Source: Chloroflexota bacterium (GTDB lineage Bacteria > Chloroflexota > Dehalococcoidia > SHYB01). From it: DNA of 49,595 nucleotides. The notes under the pieces were generated by a model. It did not search any database. It saw only the letters and a list, made by a program, of their open reading frames with translations, and was not told where the DNA came from. Below, one piece after another: positions 26,505 through 34,997 of this stretch (position 1 is the stretch's first letter; each line of letters begins with the position of its first letter). Made by a program: the position numbers and the translations under genes. The DNA lies in contig JACZVV010000007.1 in assembly GCA_022572465.1 (NCBI GenBank), forward strand, positions 1 to 49,595. The letters are read 5' to 3'.

Positions 26505-27353
26505 ATGGACGCTGGCGAGTATCGAGGCTTCACCGTCGAGATGCGTCAACCGGGCATCGCCCTGATTACCTTCAACCGCCCGGAGCGGATGAACGGCATG
26601 GTGCACTCGATGAAGCGCGACCTGATCGAGCTGATGATGCAAGCGCAGATGGACGAAGAGGTCCGCGTCGTGCTCTTCACCGGCTCCGGCCGCGCCTTCT
26701 CCGCCGGCGACGATATCTCCGGCAAGGAGCCCGGGTTCAACGACGCCGAGGCGAGGCTTCCCGACCTGCCTCGCGGAGGCCGGTCGCCCGTACGCACCTA
26801 TGGGGCACTGCGCACCTTCTCCCAGTCGGTGAACCTGGCCGTGCGGCACCTGGACAAGCTGTCGATCGCCGCCATCAACGGCTTCGCAATTCAGACGGGC
26901 CTCTCGCTGGCCCTGGCCTGCGACTTCCGTATCGCCTCCACCGAGGCCCGACTGGGCAGCGCGACCCTTCGGTTCGCCTACCTGCCCGACGAGGGCGGTC
27001 ACGCCTTGCTGGTGCAGATCATCGGCGTCGCCAAGACCATGGACTTCCTCATGCGCAGCCGCATCGTCTCGGCGGAGGAGGCCCTGGAGCTGGGGCTGGT
27101 CCACGAAGTCGTTCCCCACGACGAGCTCATGGAGCGGGCTATGAGCCTGGCCACGGAGCTGGCCAACGGCCCGCAGGTGGCGATGCGCCTGATGAAGCGC
27201 TCGATCTACAACGCCGCGGAGCTCACGCTAGTCCAGGCCATGGATGACATCGCCAGCAAGACGGCGGTCTCCGACTTCCACCCGGACGCCGAGGCGGGCC
27301 GCGCCTCGTTCCGGGAGCGAAGCAAGCCGGAGTTCAACACAGAGCAGCTTTAG
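26505..27353 (+). CDS. Enoyl-CoA hydratase/isomerase family protein
   Basis: 282 aa from the ATG at 26505, chosen because GGGAGGAGA lies just upstream (the track starts at 26475). Crotonase fold: ALITFNRPERMNGM, oxyanion-hole segment LFTGSGRAFSAGDDI, and AINGFAIQTGLSLALACDFRIAS. The second catalytic region reads RFAYLPDEGGHALL, with an Asp-Glu instead of the GlxPGxGG of hydratases, so the exact reaction is open. Third gene of a unit with the acyl-CoA dehydrogenase. Confidence 0.9.
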   Translation: MDAGEYRGFTVEMRQPGIALITFNRPERMNGMVHSMKRDLIELMMQAQMDEEVRVVLFTGSGRAFSAGDDISGKEPGFNDAEARLPDLPRGGRSPVRTYGALRTFSQSVNLAVRHLDKLSIAAINGFAIQTGLSLALACDFRIASTEARLGSATLRFAYLPDEGGHALLVQIIGVAKTMDFLMRSRIVSAEEALELGLVHEVVPHDELMERAMSLATELANGPQVAMRLMKRSIYNAAELTLVQAMDDIASKTAVSDFHPDAEAGRASFRERSKPEFNTEQL

Positions 27354-27567
27354 AGCAAGCTGGCGCGATGCCTGAACCCACGCTCTGCCCCTTTGACCCG
27401 CCGCATTCGAACGCATCGCGTCTTTCACGTCCCCTCCGCCGGGGTCCGGCCACGATCATCGCGGCGCCCGAGTCGAGCCCGCTCCCGCGCGTGCCGCGGC
27501 ATGGCCTCGGAGATGCAGCCAGCCAAGCACCACGTCGAATGGCAACGATGCGTTGGTCGGAGTTTAA

Positions 27568-28134
27568 ATGGATAACGAATTACGGCGATACATTCGCGAC
27601 GCTCTAGTCTCCGGCGTATTGATTGATCCGGATCAGCGACCGGTGCTTCTCCAGAAACTTTCCGACCGAGGTTTGCTGCGTGCAAACGGAGATCAGCGCC
27701 ATTGCTGCGTTATGTGGATGCCCGTTGATCCCGGGGCTGGCAAGGTCTTCCTCGTGCGTCATCGGCTTGCGGATACCTGGCTGTTCCCTGGCGGACATAT
27801 CGAGCCCGGTGAACTTCCGGAACAAACGCTGAGACGTGAATTCGCGGAAGAGCTTGGTGTCGAGTTGGCGCCTGACAATCATGGGCCGCCCTTCATGATT
27901 ACCGTGATGAGCATTGAAAATCCTCGACAACAATGCCATGCACACTTTGACCTCTGGTTCGCCGTGGCAGTCAGTCAAACTGAGTTCACGATTGATGAAC
28001 GTGAATTTTCTGACGCCCGATGGGCAACGCTGGAGCAAGCTCGGGCTTTGCTAACAGATAGGAATAGCCTTCGAGCTCTGGATTTCATGCCGGGATTCGC
28101 GGCAGGTGACGGTACGCAACCGCCCCCACTCTAA
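27568..28134 (+). CDS. Nudix hydrolase
   Basis: 188 aa. The Nudix box GGHIEPGELPEQTLRREFAEELGV is complete (G-x5-E-x7-REUxEExGU). MWMPVDPGAGKVFLVRHRLADTWLFPG precedes it. Substrate unknown (nucleoside diphosphate derivatives are usual). The coding sequence is visibly poorer in G+C at third positions than its neighbours, which suggests recent transfer. The preceding 214 bp (27354-27567) hold only spurious ORFs. Confidence 0.88.
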   Translation: MDNELRRYIRDALVSGVLIDPDQRPVLLQKLSDRGLLRANGDQRHCCVMWMPVDPGAGKVFLVRHRLADTWLFPGGHIEPGELPEQTLRREFAEELGVELAPDNHGPPFMITVMSIENPRQQCHAHFDLWFAVAVSQTEFTIDEREFSDARWATLEQARALLTDRNSLRALDFMPGFAAGDGTQPPPL

Positions 28135-28277
28135 CAGCTCTCGGTTCAGCGTGGGCTCTCTCCCGGTCCCTCCTCGACACGGAGAGGGCGTTGGGTTTGG
28201 GCGGGCTCACGCCATGGCGCTTCAAATCCAGCCCGAGCGATCGACTCTCGTGACCCAGGCCTGAATGAAGGCTGGGG

Positions 28278-29084
28278 TCAGAGCCCCTTGAACTCCGGAG
28301 GCCGCTTTTCGACGAACGCCCGGGGTCCCTCCTTGGAATCTTCGGTGGCCTGGACGATGGTCATCGCCGCCTGGGCCGCGTCGAGCCCCTCCATGAACGT
28401 GGAGTTGAGTCCGCGGTACACCAGCCGCTTGGTCAGCTGAATCGCGATGGGCGGCCCGGACGCAAGCTTCTTGGCGTATTTCCGCACCTCGTCCATCAAC
28501 TCCTCGTGAGGCACCACCCTCAAGACGTAGCCGATCTCGAGGGCCTGATCGGCGCCGAACAGCTCACCCGACCAGAGCAGCTCCAGGGCCTTCTGGAGGC
28601 CGACCAGGCGCGGCAGGAGCCAAGAGCCGCCATCGCCCGGGATGAGCCCAACGTTGACGTAGGACATGCTGAACCGGGCCTGGTTGGAGGCGATACGAAT
28701 GTCGGCCATCGACGCCATGTCCATGCCCGCCCCGACCGCCGCGCCGTTGATGGCAGCGATGTAGGGTTTATCCAGGAGCTGCAACGCCTGGGCGACCTGA
28801 TGGACGGTAAAGCGCAGCGAGTTTCGCCGGAGCGCGGTTGAAGCGCCCTGCTGAAGAACGGTGTCCTGTTCCGCCCTAGCCTTGAGGTTGGCCCCGGCGC
28901 AGAAGGCTCGTCCGCTCCCCGTGATGATCACGACCCGCACCTCTTCATCCTTCGACGCCCGCCGGATGCCATCGGCCCATCCGTTCAGCAGGCCCTCGCT
29001 AAAGGAGTTCATACGCTCGGGCGCGTTGAGGATGATGGTTGCGATGTGCTCGCTGACGTCGTACAGGACCTCTTCGTTTTGCAT
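28278..29084 (-). CDS. Enoyl-CoA hydratase/isomerase family protein
   Basis: 268 aa. Crotonase fold: ATIILNAPERMNSF, VVIITGSGRAFCAGANLKAR (oxyanion hole), AAINGAAVGAGMDMASMADIRIAS, and VNVGLIPGDGGSWLLPRLVG, where the usual catalytic Glu positions read PGDGG, as in some isomerases and hydratases. A strong TTAGGAGG precedes the ATG. It is a single gene, divergent from the Gfo/Idh/MocA gene. In the 143 bp behind it (28135-28277) a CTCTCC...GGAGAG inverted repeat is the only structure I see. Confidence 0.9.
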   Translation of the reverse strand: MQNEEVLYDVSEHIATIILNAPERMNSFSEGLLNGWADGIRRASKDEEVRVVIITGSGRAFCAGANLKARAEQDTVLQQGASTALRRNSLRFTVHQVAQALQLLDKPYIAAINGAAVGAGMDMASMADIRIASNQARFSMSYVNVGLIPGDGGSWLLPRLVGLQKALELLWSGELFGADQALEIGYVLRVVPHEELMDEVRKYAKKLASGPPIAIQLTKRLVYRGLNSTFMEGLDAAQAAMTIVQATEDSKEGPRAFVEKRPPEFKGL

Positions 29085-29340
29085 GCGGCGCCTCCTAACT
29101 TGGTCAAGCGGCCCAATGGGCCGTCAGCTCATCGGCGAACGAAAGGATCGGAAGCTTTACGGTTAGCTTCCCTTCGGCCTCGGCGCTCAACAAGCTGGCC
29201 TGAGGTCGGGCTGATGGTACAAGACCGGGAAGAGTGCTGCAATGGCTCCCGGAGCGGCGGGCGGCATCCCACAGGCCTTGATATCGCGGCTGCGTTCCCT
29301 TAGCTTGGAACGAAGCTCGAGGGGCAAGCGCCCGCCAGGA

Positions 29341-30339
29341 GTGTCGAACGTGAGGTTATCGCTCTGCATCGTCGGGTGCGGCCGCTACGCCCGGTCGGTT
29401 CTCGAAGAGATTCACGACATGACCGAAGAGCTCCAACTCTTCTTCGCCAGCCGCGATTCCGCCAAGGCGAAGGAGTATTGCGACACCTTCGGCGGCGCGG
29501 GGCACTTCGGCAGCTACGAGGAGGCCGTCAGCGATCCCCGGGTGCAGGCCGCCTACTTCTTCACTCCCCATCACCTTCATCTCGAAAACGCCCGGTTGGC
29601 CGCGCGGCACTCCAAGCACATCCTCATGGAGAAACCCATCGCCCCGACCCTCGACGAATCGAGAGCGATGATTCGGGCAGCCGAGCAGGCGAAGGTCACC
29701 CTCATGGTGGCCGAGAACTACCGCTTCATGCCCACGGTCCAGAAGTGCGGGGAGCTGATCCGGCAGGGCCGTGTCGGCGATCTGAGGCTCGTGGAGATTC
29801 ATCACGAGAGCTACGAGCAACACACCGGCTGGCGGACCAAAAACGAGTATCGAGGCGGAGGTTCATTCATCGATGGCGGGATTCACGCCGTCGACATGAT
29901 GCTCAGCTTCGGCGGCATTCCCGACCGCGTCTATGCCAGCACGCTGCCCCGGCTGTCCGACGACGTCGAGGGCGAGGACGGGCTGCTCATGATGGGCCGC
30001 CTGCCGGGCGCCGCCACCGGCCTGATCTCGTACTCGAGCGCGACCCCTACGGGCAGGCCCCGGCAATCCGTCAGCGTGACGGGCGCGAAGGGACAGCTCA
30101 GGTTCACCCCCTACGGCAACGAGGTGACCCTCGAGACGCCCGACGGCGTGGACGTCTTTCGGACGCCCGGGGCCGGGAGCGGCGTCCCAAGCATGCTACG
30201 CGAGTTCCACGCGAGCATCTTCGAGGGCCGCGCGCCGATCATGTCGAGCCAAGAGGCGCTGAGCGATCTCGCGGTGGTCCTCGCCGCCTATGAGTCGGTC
30301 GCCCAGGGCCAGGCCGTGACCGTCGCGCTGGACCATTAG
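29341..30339 (+). CDS. Gfo/Idh/MocA family oxidoreductase
   Basis: 332 aa from a GTG at 29341; the track start at 29242 adds an Arg/Ser-rich stretch that is unlike the family. N-terminal Rossmann domain (LSLCIVGCGRYARSVLEE), the EKP motif (HILMEKPIAPTLDESRAM) with the conserved Lys, and the C-terminal domain with GGGSFIDGGIHAVDMMLSFGG, containing the catalytic GGxxxDxGxHxxD pattern. It would oxidise or reduce a sugar, cyclitol or related alcohol with NAD(P). Confidence 0.9.
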   Translation: MSNVRLSLCIVGCGRYARSVLEEIHDMTEELQLFFASRDSAKAKEYCDTFGGAGHFGSYEEAVSDPRVQAAYFFTPHHLHLENARLAARHSKHILMEKPIAPTLDESRAMIRAAEQAKVTLMVAENYRFMPTVQKCGELIRQGRVGDLRLVEIHHESYEQHTGWRTKNEYRGGGSFIDGGIHAVDMMLSFGGIPDRVYASTLPRLSDDVEGEDGLLMMGRLPGAATGLISYSSATPTGRPRQSVSVTGAKGQLRFTPYGNEVTLETPDGVDVFRTPGAGSGVPSMLREFHASIFEGRAPIMSSQEALSDLAVVLAAYESVAQGQAVTVALDH

Positions 30340-30713
30340 TGAACCGGCAGTGATCCGGCCCGACGCCGGACGTCTGAGCCAGCGCGATTATCACCCATTG
30401 CAGGTCCTCCCATAACGAGAGCTTTGAGCCTGGCCGGGGCCTCATGGCCTGTTCATTGTCACCCTGAGCCCCACCCTGTCCCGTGGAGCGCGGGGCTTGC
30501 CGGAACGAAGTACGCCGCGTTCGGCGTCGCCGCCGTGATCGCCATCGGGGCGATGCTGTGGCTACGCGCTCAAGCCGACGCCCGCCCGCTCCCCGAAGGA
30601 AGACCGGCTCGATCCCCGGAGGCGTCACAGGAATGATGCGCGGCGCCGGCCCGGCGATATCAAGTTGCACACCCATGTGAGAAGATGGGCCGTGGCTTCA
30701 GGGCGAAAATTCT
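30340..30713. other. Intergenic region without a convincing gene
   Basis: About 470 bp lie between the Gfo/Idh/MocA stop and padR. A 70-codon ORF at 30424-30636 (+) contains one hydrophobic stretch (YAAFGVAAVIAIGAMLWLRA), but it has no good ribosome site and no recognisable family. It may be a remnant of a membrane protein gene. The end of the gap holds the padR promoter. Confidence 0.4.
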
Positions 30714-30743
30714 TGACATCTCAAATGGAGCCCCCACATAATG
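30714..30743 (+). promoter_or_regulatory. Promoter of padR-arsM with an overlapping dyad
   Basis: TTGACA (30714-30719), an 18-nt spacer and CATAAT (30738-30743). The imperfect dyad ATGGTC-gga-GACCCAT (30742-30757) overlaps the end of the -10 box and the start region and is a candidate site for the regulator encoded next. Confidence 0.6.
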
Positions 30744-30810
30744 GTCGGAGACCCATCATTGAGCTAGGTATTCGCACCCGAAGCGAGACTATGATTTGGG
30801 AGTTCAATAG

Positions 30811-31200
30811 TTGAGCTGGGACAAACCCGAATATTGGGAGATGCTGATCCGCCGGAGCCTGTCGCGATTCTTCATGCTGCGGGTGCTGTATCAGAATCCC
30901 TGCCATGGCTACCAGCTGAAGGAAGCGGTGCGGGAGGCATGCGGAGGCTGCTGCGACCCCACCGACGCCATGATCTATCCAGCGATAAAAGAGCTGGTCG
31001 AGCAGGGGTACGTCGAGACTCGAATCGAGACGCAGGGAGCTCGGGAGCGCAAGGTCTGCATGCTGACGCCGCGCGGCGTCGATGCGTTCAAGGCCGCCGC
31101 GGCCGCCTGGGGGTCGGTGCTCCCGCATATCAAGTCCGCCGTGAACCTGGCGCGAGAGATCGATTCGAAGCCCAACCGGGAGGAGGTTGTTGCCCAATGA
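30811..31200 (+). CDS. PadR-family regulator, candidate arsenic sensor
   Basis: 129 aa from a TTG with TTGGGAG upstream. PadR winged helix: RFFMLRVLYQNPCHGYQLKEAV, then DPTDAMIYPAIKELVEQGYVE and CMLTPRGVDAF. A cysteine cluster C44-G-G-C47-C48 sits before the recognition region, with C31 and C83 elsewhere; PadR proteins usually lack such a cluster. The stop overlaps the ATG of arsM (ATGA), so the regulator very probably controls arsenite methylation. That the cysteines bind As(III) is inference. Confidence 0.85.
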   Translation: MSWDKPEYWEMLIRRSLSRFFMLRVLYQNPCHGYQLKEAVREACGGCCDPTDAMIYPAIKELVEQGYVETRIETQGARERKVCMLTPRGVDAFKAAAAAWGSVLPHIKSAVNLAREIDSKPNREEVVAQ

Positions 31201-31979
31201 CCACGTCGAAAGAAGCGGCGGAGTCCAGAAAGATCAAGCTCGCCGTCGTCGAGCAATATAGCGCAGTCGCTCAGCGGGCCGCGTCCTGTTGCGGCCCCAG
31301 CGAGTTTCCAGAGTCCCGAGCAGCCAAGAATTATGCCGATGGGGCGCTGAGCGAGCTCCCGGAGAACTCGGTCGCCGCAGCTGCGGGATGCGGCAACCCG
31401 GTGGCCCTCGCCTCGTTGAAGAAGGGCGAGACGGTCCTCGATCTCGGCAGCGGCGGCGGCGCCGACGCGTTCCTCGCCGCCAAGGCCGTTGGGCCCGAAG
31501 GCCGCGTCATCGGCATCGACATGACGCCGGACATGGTGCTGCTGGCCCGGGAGAGCGCGGCGAAGCTCGGGCAGGAGAACGTCGAGTTTCGCCTGGCCGA
31601 GATCGAGGCGTTGCCCGTGGAAAGCGGCAGCGTCGACGTCATCATCTCCAACTGCGTGATCAACCTCTCGACAGACAAGGACGCGGTGTTCCGGGAGGCT
31701 ATGCGAGTCCTCCGGCCGGGCGGACGCGTGATGGTCTCCGACATCGTCCTGGTCGGCGATCTGCCCCAAGAGGTCGCCGACGATCCCGAGTCCTGGGCCG
31801 CATGCGTCAGCGGGGCGCTGCCGAAGGACGAATACCTGAGCAAGATCGAAGGCGCCGGCTTCAACGGCATCGAAGTCGAGGGCGGCACGCCGCGACCCGA
31901 CGCTGAGGGATGGCGGCAGGCCATCGCGACGATCAACGTCCGGGCGACCAAGCCCGGCGCTGAAGGCTGCTGCGCCTAA
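31197..31979 (+). CDS. arsM: Arsenite methyltransferase
   Basis: 260 aa from the ATG overlapping the padR stop. SAM-dependent methyltransferase with LDLGSGGGADAFLAAKAVG (SAM loop), IGIDMTPDMVLLARE and the ArsM-specific cysteines: SCCGPS near the N-terminus, AAGCGNPVALA, ISNCVINLS and WAACVSGAL. The protein ends in GCCA. These thiols bind As(III) for stepwise methylation to volatile or excretable species. A strong terminator follows. Confidence 0.93.
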   Translation: MTTSKEAAESRKIKLAVVEQYSAVAQRAASCCGPSEFPESRAAKNYADGALSELPENSVAAAAGCGNPVALASLKKGETVLDLGSGGGADAFLAAKAVGPEGRVIGIDMTPDMVLLARESAAKLGQENVEFRLAEIEALPVESGSVDVIISNCVINLSTDKDAVFREAMRVLRPGGRVMVSDIVLVGDLPQEVADDPESWAACVSGALPKDEYLSKIEGAGFNGIEVEGGTPRPDAEGWRQAIATINVRATKPGAEGCCA

Positions 31980-32003
31980 CGTCGGCGAACCACGAGTTGC
32001 CAG

Positions 32004-32036
32004 AAAAAAGGGGCCCGCTCGCGGGCCCCTTTTTTT
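32004..32036 (+). terminator. Intrinsic terminator after arsM
   Basis: AAAAAAGGGGCCCGC, a 2-nt centre, then GCGGGCCCC and a run of seven T. The A-run on the other side makes it bidirectional, so it may also stop transcription from the FadN-like gene on the minus strand. The rest of the gap to 32287 shows nothing clear. Confidence 0.92.
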
Positions 32037-32287
32037 CGTTCGCGCGTCTGTTCGTTCGCGATTCACTCCCGCGGTTGCCCGCCAGCATCCTGCGAGCGAT
32101 CACCATGCGCTGGCCTTCAAGTCCCGGGGTCAATCGACGCCCACGGACCCACCCACTGACGGGTGAATACCTCATTAACCTGGGCGTTAGTATAGGACAC
32201 CTGCTGACGCTGTGAAGGACACGATCGCCTCCTGGGCCGGTCTGACGGGACACGCCGCCGCCGCAGGCGAACTCTATCTGCGAGCGC

Positions 32288-34684
32288 TCAGTTTCGCAGA
32301 GGGCGGCCCGTCTGCATGATGTGCTCCAGGCGCTCCTGCGATTTGGCATGGTGGCACAGTTTCACCAGAGCCTCGCGCTCCAGTTCGAGGAAGTGCTCTT
32401 CGTCCGCTTCACTGCCGGCGGGCCGGTCTCCGCCGGTAAGGACGTACGCCAGCTCGCGGGCGATGGTCAGGTCGTGACCGGTGGCCTGGCCCGCCGACAC
32501 CATCCCCTCCACGGTCTCGATTAACGCCTTTCGCATTTCGGCGCCCACCACCGGCAGACGCGCCGTTGGCGGCGGCCGATAGCCGTCGGCGGCCAGAGCC
32601 AGCGCCCGCTGCTTCGCCTGGTACAGCAGGTGGTGCTGGTTGGGCACGATGGCGTCCTCGGGCCGGAGGAAGCCCAGGGAACGGGCCTCGTGGGCGCTGC
32701 CGGAAGTCTTGGCCAGGCCGATGGTCTCGAACACCCGCCCGACCGCCGTCGCCGGGTCGTCTCCGCGCTCCAGCGCCCGCGCCAGCAGCTCCTTGCATCC
32801 GCCGCCGGCGGGCACGATCCCCGCGCCGATCTCAACCAGCCCCAGGTAGGTCTCCGCGGCTGCGACGACTCGGCTGCCGGCCAGGGCAATCTCGGCGCCG
32901 CCGCCCACCGTTGCGCCGTAGGGCGCGACGACCACCGGAATCGGCAGGCGCTTCAGCGCGAGCAATCCGTATTGGAACACTTTGACCAGCTCGTCGATCT
33001 CGTCCCAGCGCCCCGCCCGGGCCGGGTCCAGCATCAGCGCGACGTTGGCGCCGACACAGAAGTTGGGTGGCACGTCGCTGCCGATGACCAGGCCTCGAAA
33101 GTCTCTCGGCGCCCGGCCGACGGTCTCGTCCAGCATCTCCATGAAGTCCCGGTCGATGGCCTGCTTCGGCGGATGGAAGTCGAAGTACGCGATGCCGTCA
33201 CTCAGGTCATACAACGTCGCCGCCGGCCGATCGACGATGATTCGGCCGGCCTCGCGGAGCTCCGCGAGGGAAATCGTCTCCGGGGACGTGGCGATCGGCG
33301 CATAGCCCGACCGGGGCGTGATTTGGAGGGACTTCCCCTTCGTGCGCCGGTAGAAGCTCTCCCCTTTGGCGGCCATGTCCGTGACCCAGCCGGGAACGTC
33401 GACGCCATCGGCGGCCATGCGCCGGACGCTCTCGGCCACTCCGATGGCATCCCAGGCTTCGAACGGGCCAAGCGCCCAGCCAAACCCCCAACGCATGGCG
33501 CGATCGATGCTTTCGATGTCGTCGCAGACCTCGCCCACCTTTTGGGCGCTGTAGGCCAGCATCTGAGATAGGACCCGCCAGGCGAAGCGGCCGGCGCGGT
33601 CGTCGGCCTCGACCAGGGCGCGAATCCGCGCGCCCACGTCGTCCTGCGCGGCGGCGGCCGCCACCGAAGCCTCCCGGGCGCGGCGTCGCGGGCGATACTC
33701 CATCGTCGCCGGGTCCAGGGTCAGGATCTGGGTCGCGCCGCCCTCCCGCACCCGCTTGTAGAATCCCTGGCCTCCCTTGTCGCCGGTCCACCCATTTTCC
33801 ACGAGCTTCCGAACGTAGCCCGGCACCTGATACGCCTCTTTCTCCCAATCCTCGGTAACGAAGCCCACCGTGTTGTCGCAGATCTGGACGAAGACGTCGA
33901 TGCCCACCAGGTCCAGCGTACGGAACGTGGCGCTGTTGGGCCGGCCCATGGGCGCGCCGGTGATGGTGTCCACCTCGTCCGGCCCCAGCTCGAACTCCTC
34001 CATCGCTCGCAACGACACCGTGAAGCCGTAGCACCCGATCCGGTTGGCGATGAAGTTGGGGACGTCGTGGGCGACGACCACTCCCTTCCCCAGGCCGTGC
34101 TCGGCGAAGCGGGAGATCGCCTCGACCACGGCCGGATCGGTGTCGGCCGTCGGCGTGACCTCCAGCAGCCGGAGGTACCTTGGCGGATTGAAAAAGTGGG
34201 TGCCGACGACCCGTCGCCGGACCGCGAGCGGCAGCTTCTCCACGATGGACCGGATCGGGATGCCCGAGGTGTTGCTGCTGGCGATGACGTCGGGTCGAAG
34301 GTGCTCCGCCACCTGGCCCCAGATCGCTTGCTTCACGTCCAGCCGCTCGACCACCGCCTCGATCACCCAATCGGCTTCTCGCAGGCGCGGCAGATCGTCG
34401 GAGAAGTTACCCGGACGGATGAGGTCCATGACGTCGCGGCCATAGATCGGGGACGGCGTGAGCTTGAGCAGCCGTTCTTTCCCCTCCTCGGCCAGCCGGT
34501 TCCTGGGTTGATCGGCGGCATCGGAGGCCAGGTCCAGCAGGTCGCAGGGGATGCCTTGATTGGCCAACAGCGCGGCGATCTGGGCGCCCATCGTCCCGGC
34601 GCCAAGGACGGCGGCGCGCCGCACGATCCCCGTCGCCGGAAGCGACGCTCGAGCGGCCTGTCGTTGTCTCTCATCGTCTGACAT
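32288..34684 (-). CDS. fadN: 3-hydroxyacyl-CoA dehydrogenase / enoyl-CoA hydratase (FadN type)
   Basis: 798 aa from the ATG at 34684 with GGAGGT upstream (the track start is a GTG inside that site). Order: NAD-binding domain with AAVLGAGTMGAQIAALLANQ (GAGTMG about 28-33), the dehydrogenase signature THFFNPPRYLRLLEV, two C-terminal dehydrogenase domains, then from about residue 480 a crotonase domain (PPNFCVGANVALML, VVVAPYGATVGGGAEIALAG, GLVEIGAGIVPAGGGCKE). This dehydrogenase-first order and the length fit Bacillus FadN rather than FadB. It performs hydration and NAD-dependent oxidation in beta-oxidation; thiolase is not in this window. Confidence 0.9.
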   Translation of the reverse strand: MSDDERQRQAARASLPATGIVRRAAVLGAGTMGAQIAALLANQGIPCDLLDLASDAADQPRNRLAEEGKERLLKLTPSPIYGRDVMDLIRPGNFSDDLPRLREADWVIEAVVERLDVKQAIWGQVAEHLRPDVIASSNTSGIPIRSIVEKLPLAVRRRVVGTHFFNPPRYLRLLEVTPTADTDPAVVEAISRFAEHGLGKGVVVAHDVPNFIANRIGCYGFTVSLRAMEEFELGPDEVDTITGAPMGRPNSATFRTLDLVGIDVFVQICDNTVGFVTEDWEKEAYQVPGYVRKLVENGWTGDKGGQGFYKRVREGGATQILTLDPATMEYRPRRRAREASVAAAAAQDDVGARIRALVEADDRAGRFAWRVLSQMLAYSAQKVGEVCDDIESIDRAMRWGFGWALGPFEAWDAIGVAESVRRMAADGVDVPGWVTDMAAKGESFYRRTKGKSLQITPRSGYAPIATSPETISLAELREAGRIIVDRPAATLYDLSDGIAYFDFHPPKQAIDRDFMEMLDETVGRAPRDFRGLVIGSDVPPNFCVGANVALMLDPARAGRWDEIDELVKVFQYGLLALKRLPIPVVVAPYGATVGGGAEIALAGSRVVAAAETYLGLVEIGAGIVPAGGGCKELLARALERGDDPATAVGRVFETIGLAKTSGSAHEARSLGFLRPEDAIVPNQHHLLYQAKQRALALAADGYRPPPTARLPVVGAEMRKALIETVEGMVSAGQATGHDLTIARELAYVLTGGDRPAGSEADEEHFLELEREALVKLCHHAKSQERLEHIMQTGRPLRN

Positions 34685-34749
34685 CGCTACCTCCACCGGG
34701 TCGTCCGACCGCGTTCGAATGGCCGGGTCTGCTCACGTGCAGGAATACG

Positions 34750-34893
34750 CTACCGGATTCCCGGCGCGTAGTCCATGGAGATGTGCCCGTCGCGCTCCAA
34801 GGACGCCCGCTCGTCCGCCAGAATCCCCAGGAGCTCTTCATACACGTAGCCGTTGTGCTCTCCCAGCCGGCACGGATTCGCCCGATCAGGGCG
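34750..34893 (-). pseudogene. C-terminal remnant of a CaiB/BaiF CoA-transferase
   Basis: The last ~47 codons of the minus-strand ORF read RANPCRLGEHNGYVYEELLG (then ILADERASLERDG), which is the characteristic end of CaiB/BaiF family III CoA-transferases (LGEHNxYVYxExLG). Upstream in this frame only unrelated sequence is seen, so about 350 residues are missing. It lies between fadN and the amidohydrolase, in a catabolic neighbourhood where an intact transferase would fit. Confidence 0.65.
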
Positions 34894-34997
34894 CGTCCAG
34901 AGCTTCGTGCACCTCTGAGGACCGGCCATCCGCGTTCGACGTGGCATCGTGAGGGGGCGCCCCGTATAATGGCCGGTATCTGCTGCGGAGGTGATGC

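Noticed and set aside
27368-27607. 79-aa ORF before the Nudix gene
   Set aside because: Low-complexity Pro/Arg-rich translation, no ribosome site, and it overlaps the Nudix start.
32630-33571. 313-aa plus-strand ORF opposite fadN
   Set aside because: Antisense shadow of the crotonase domain.
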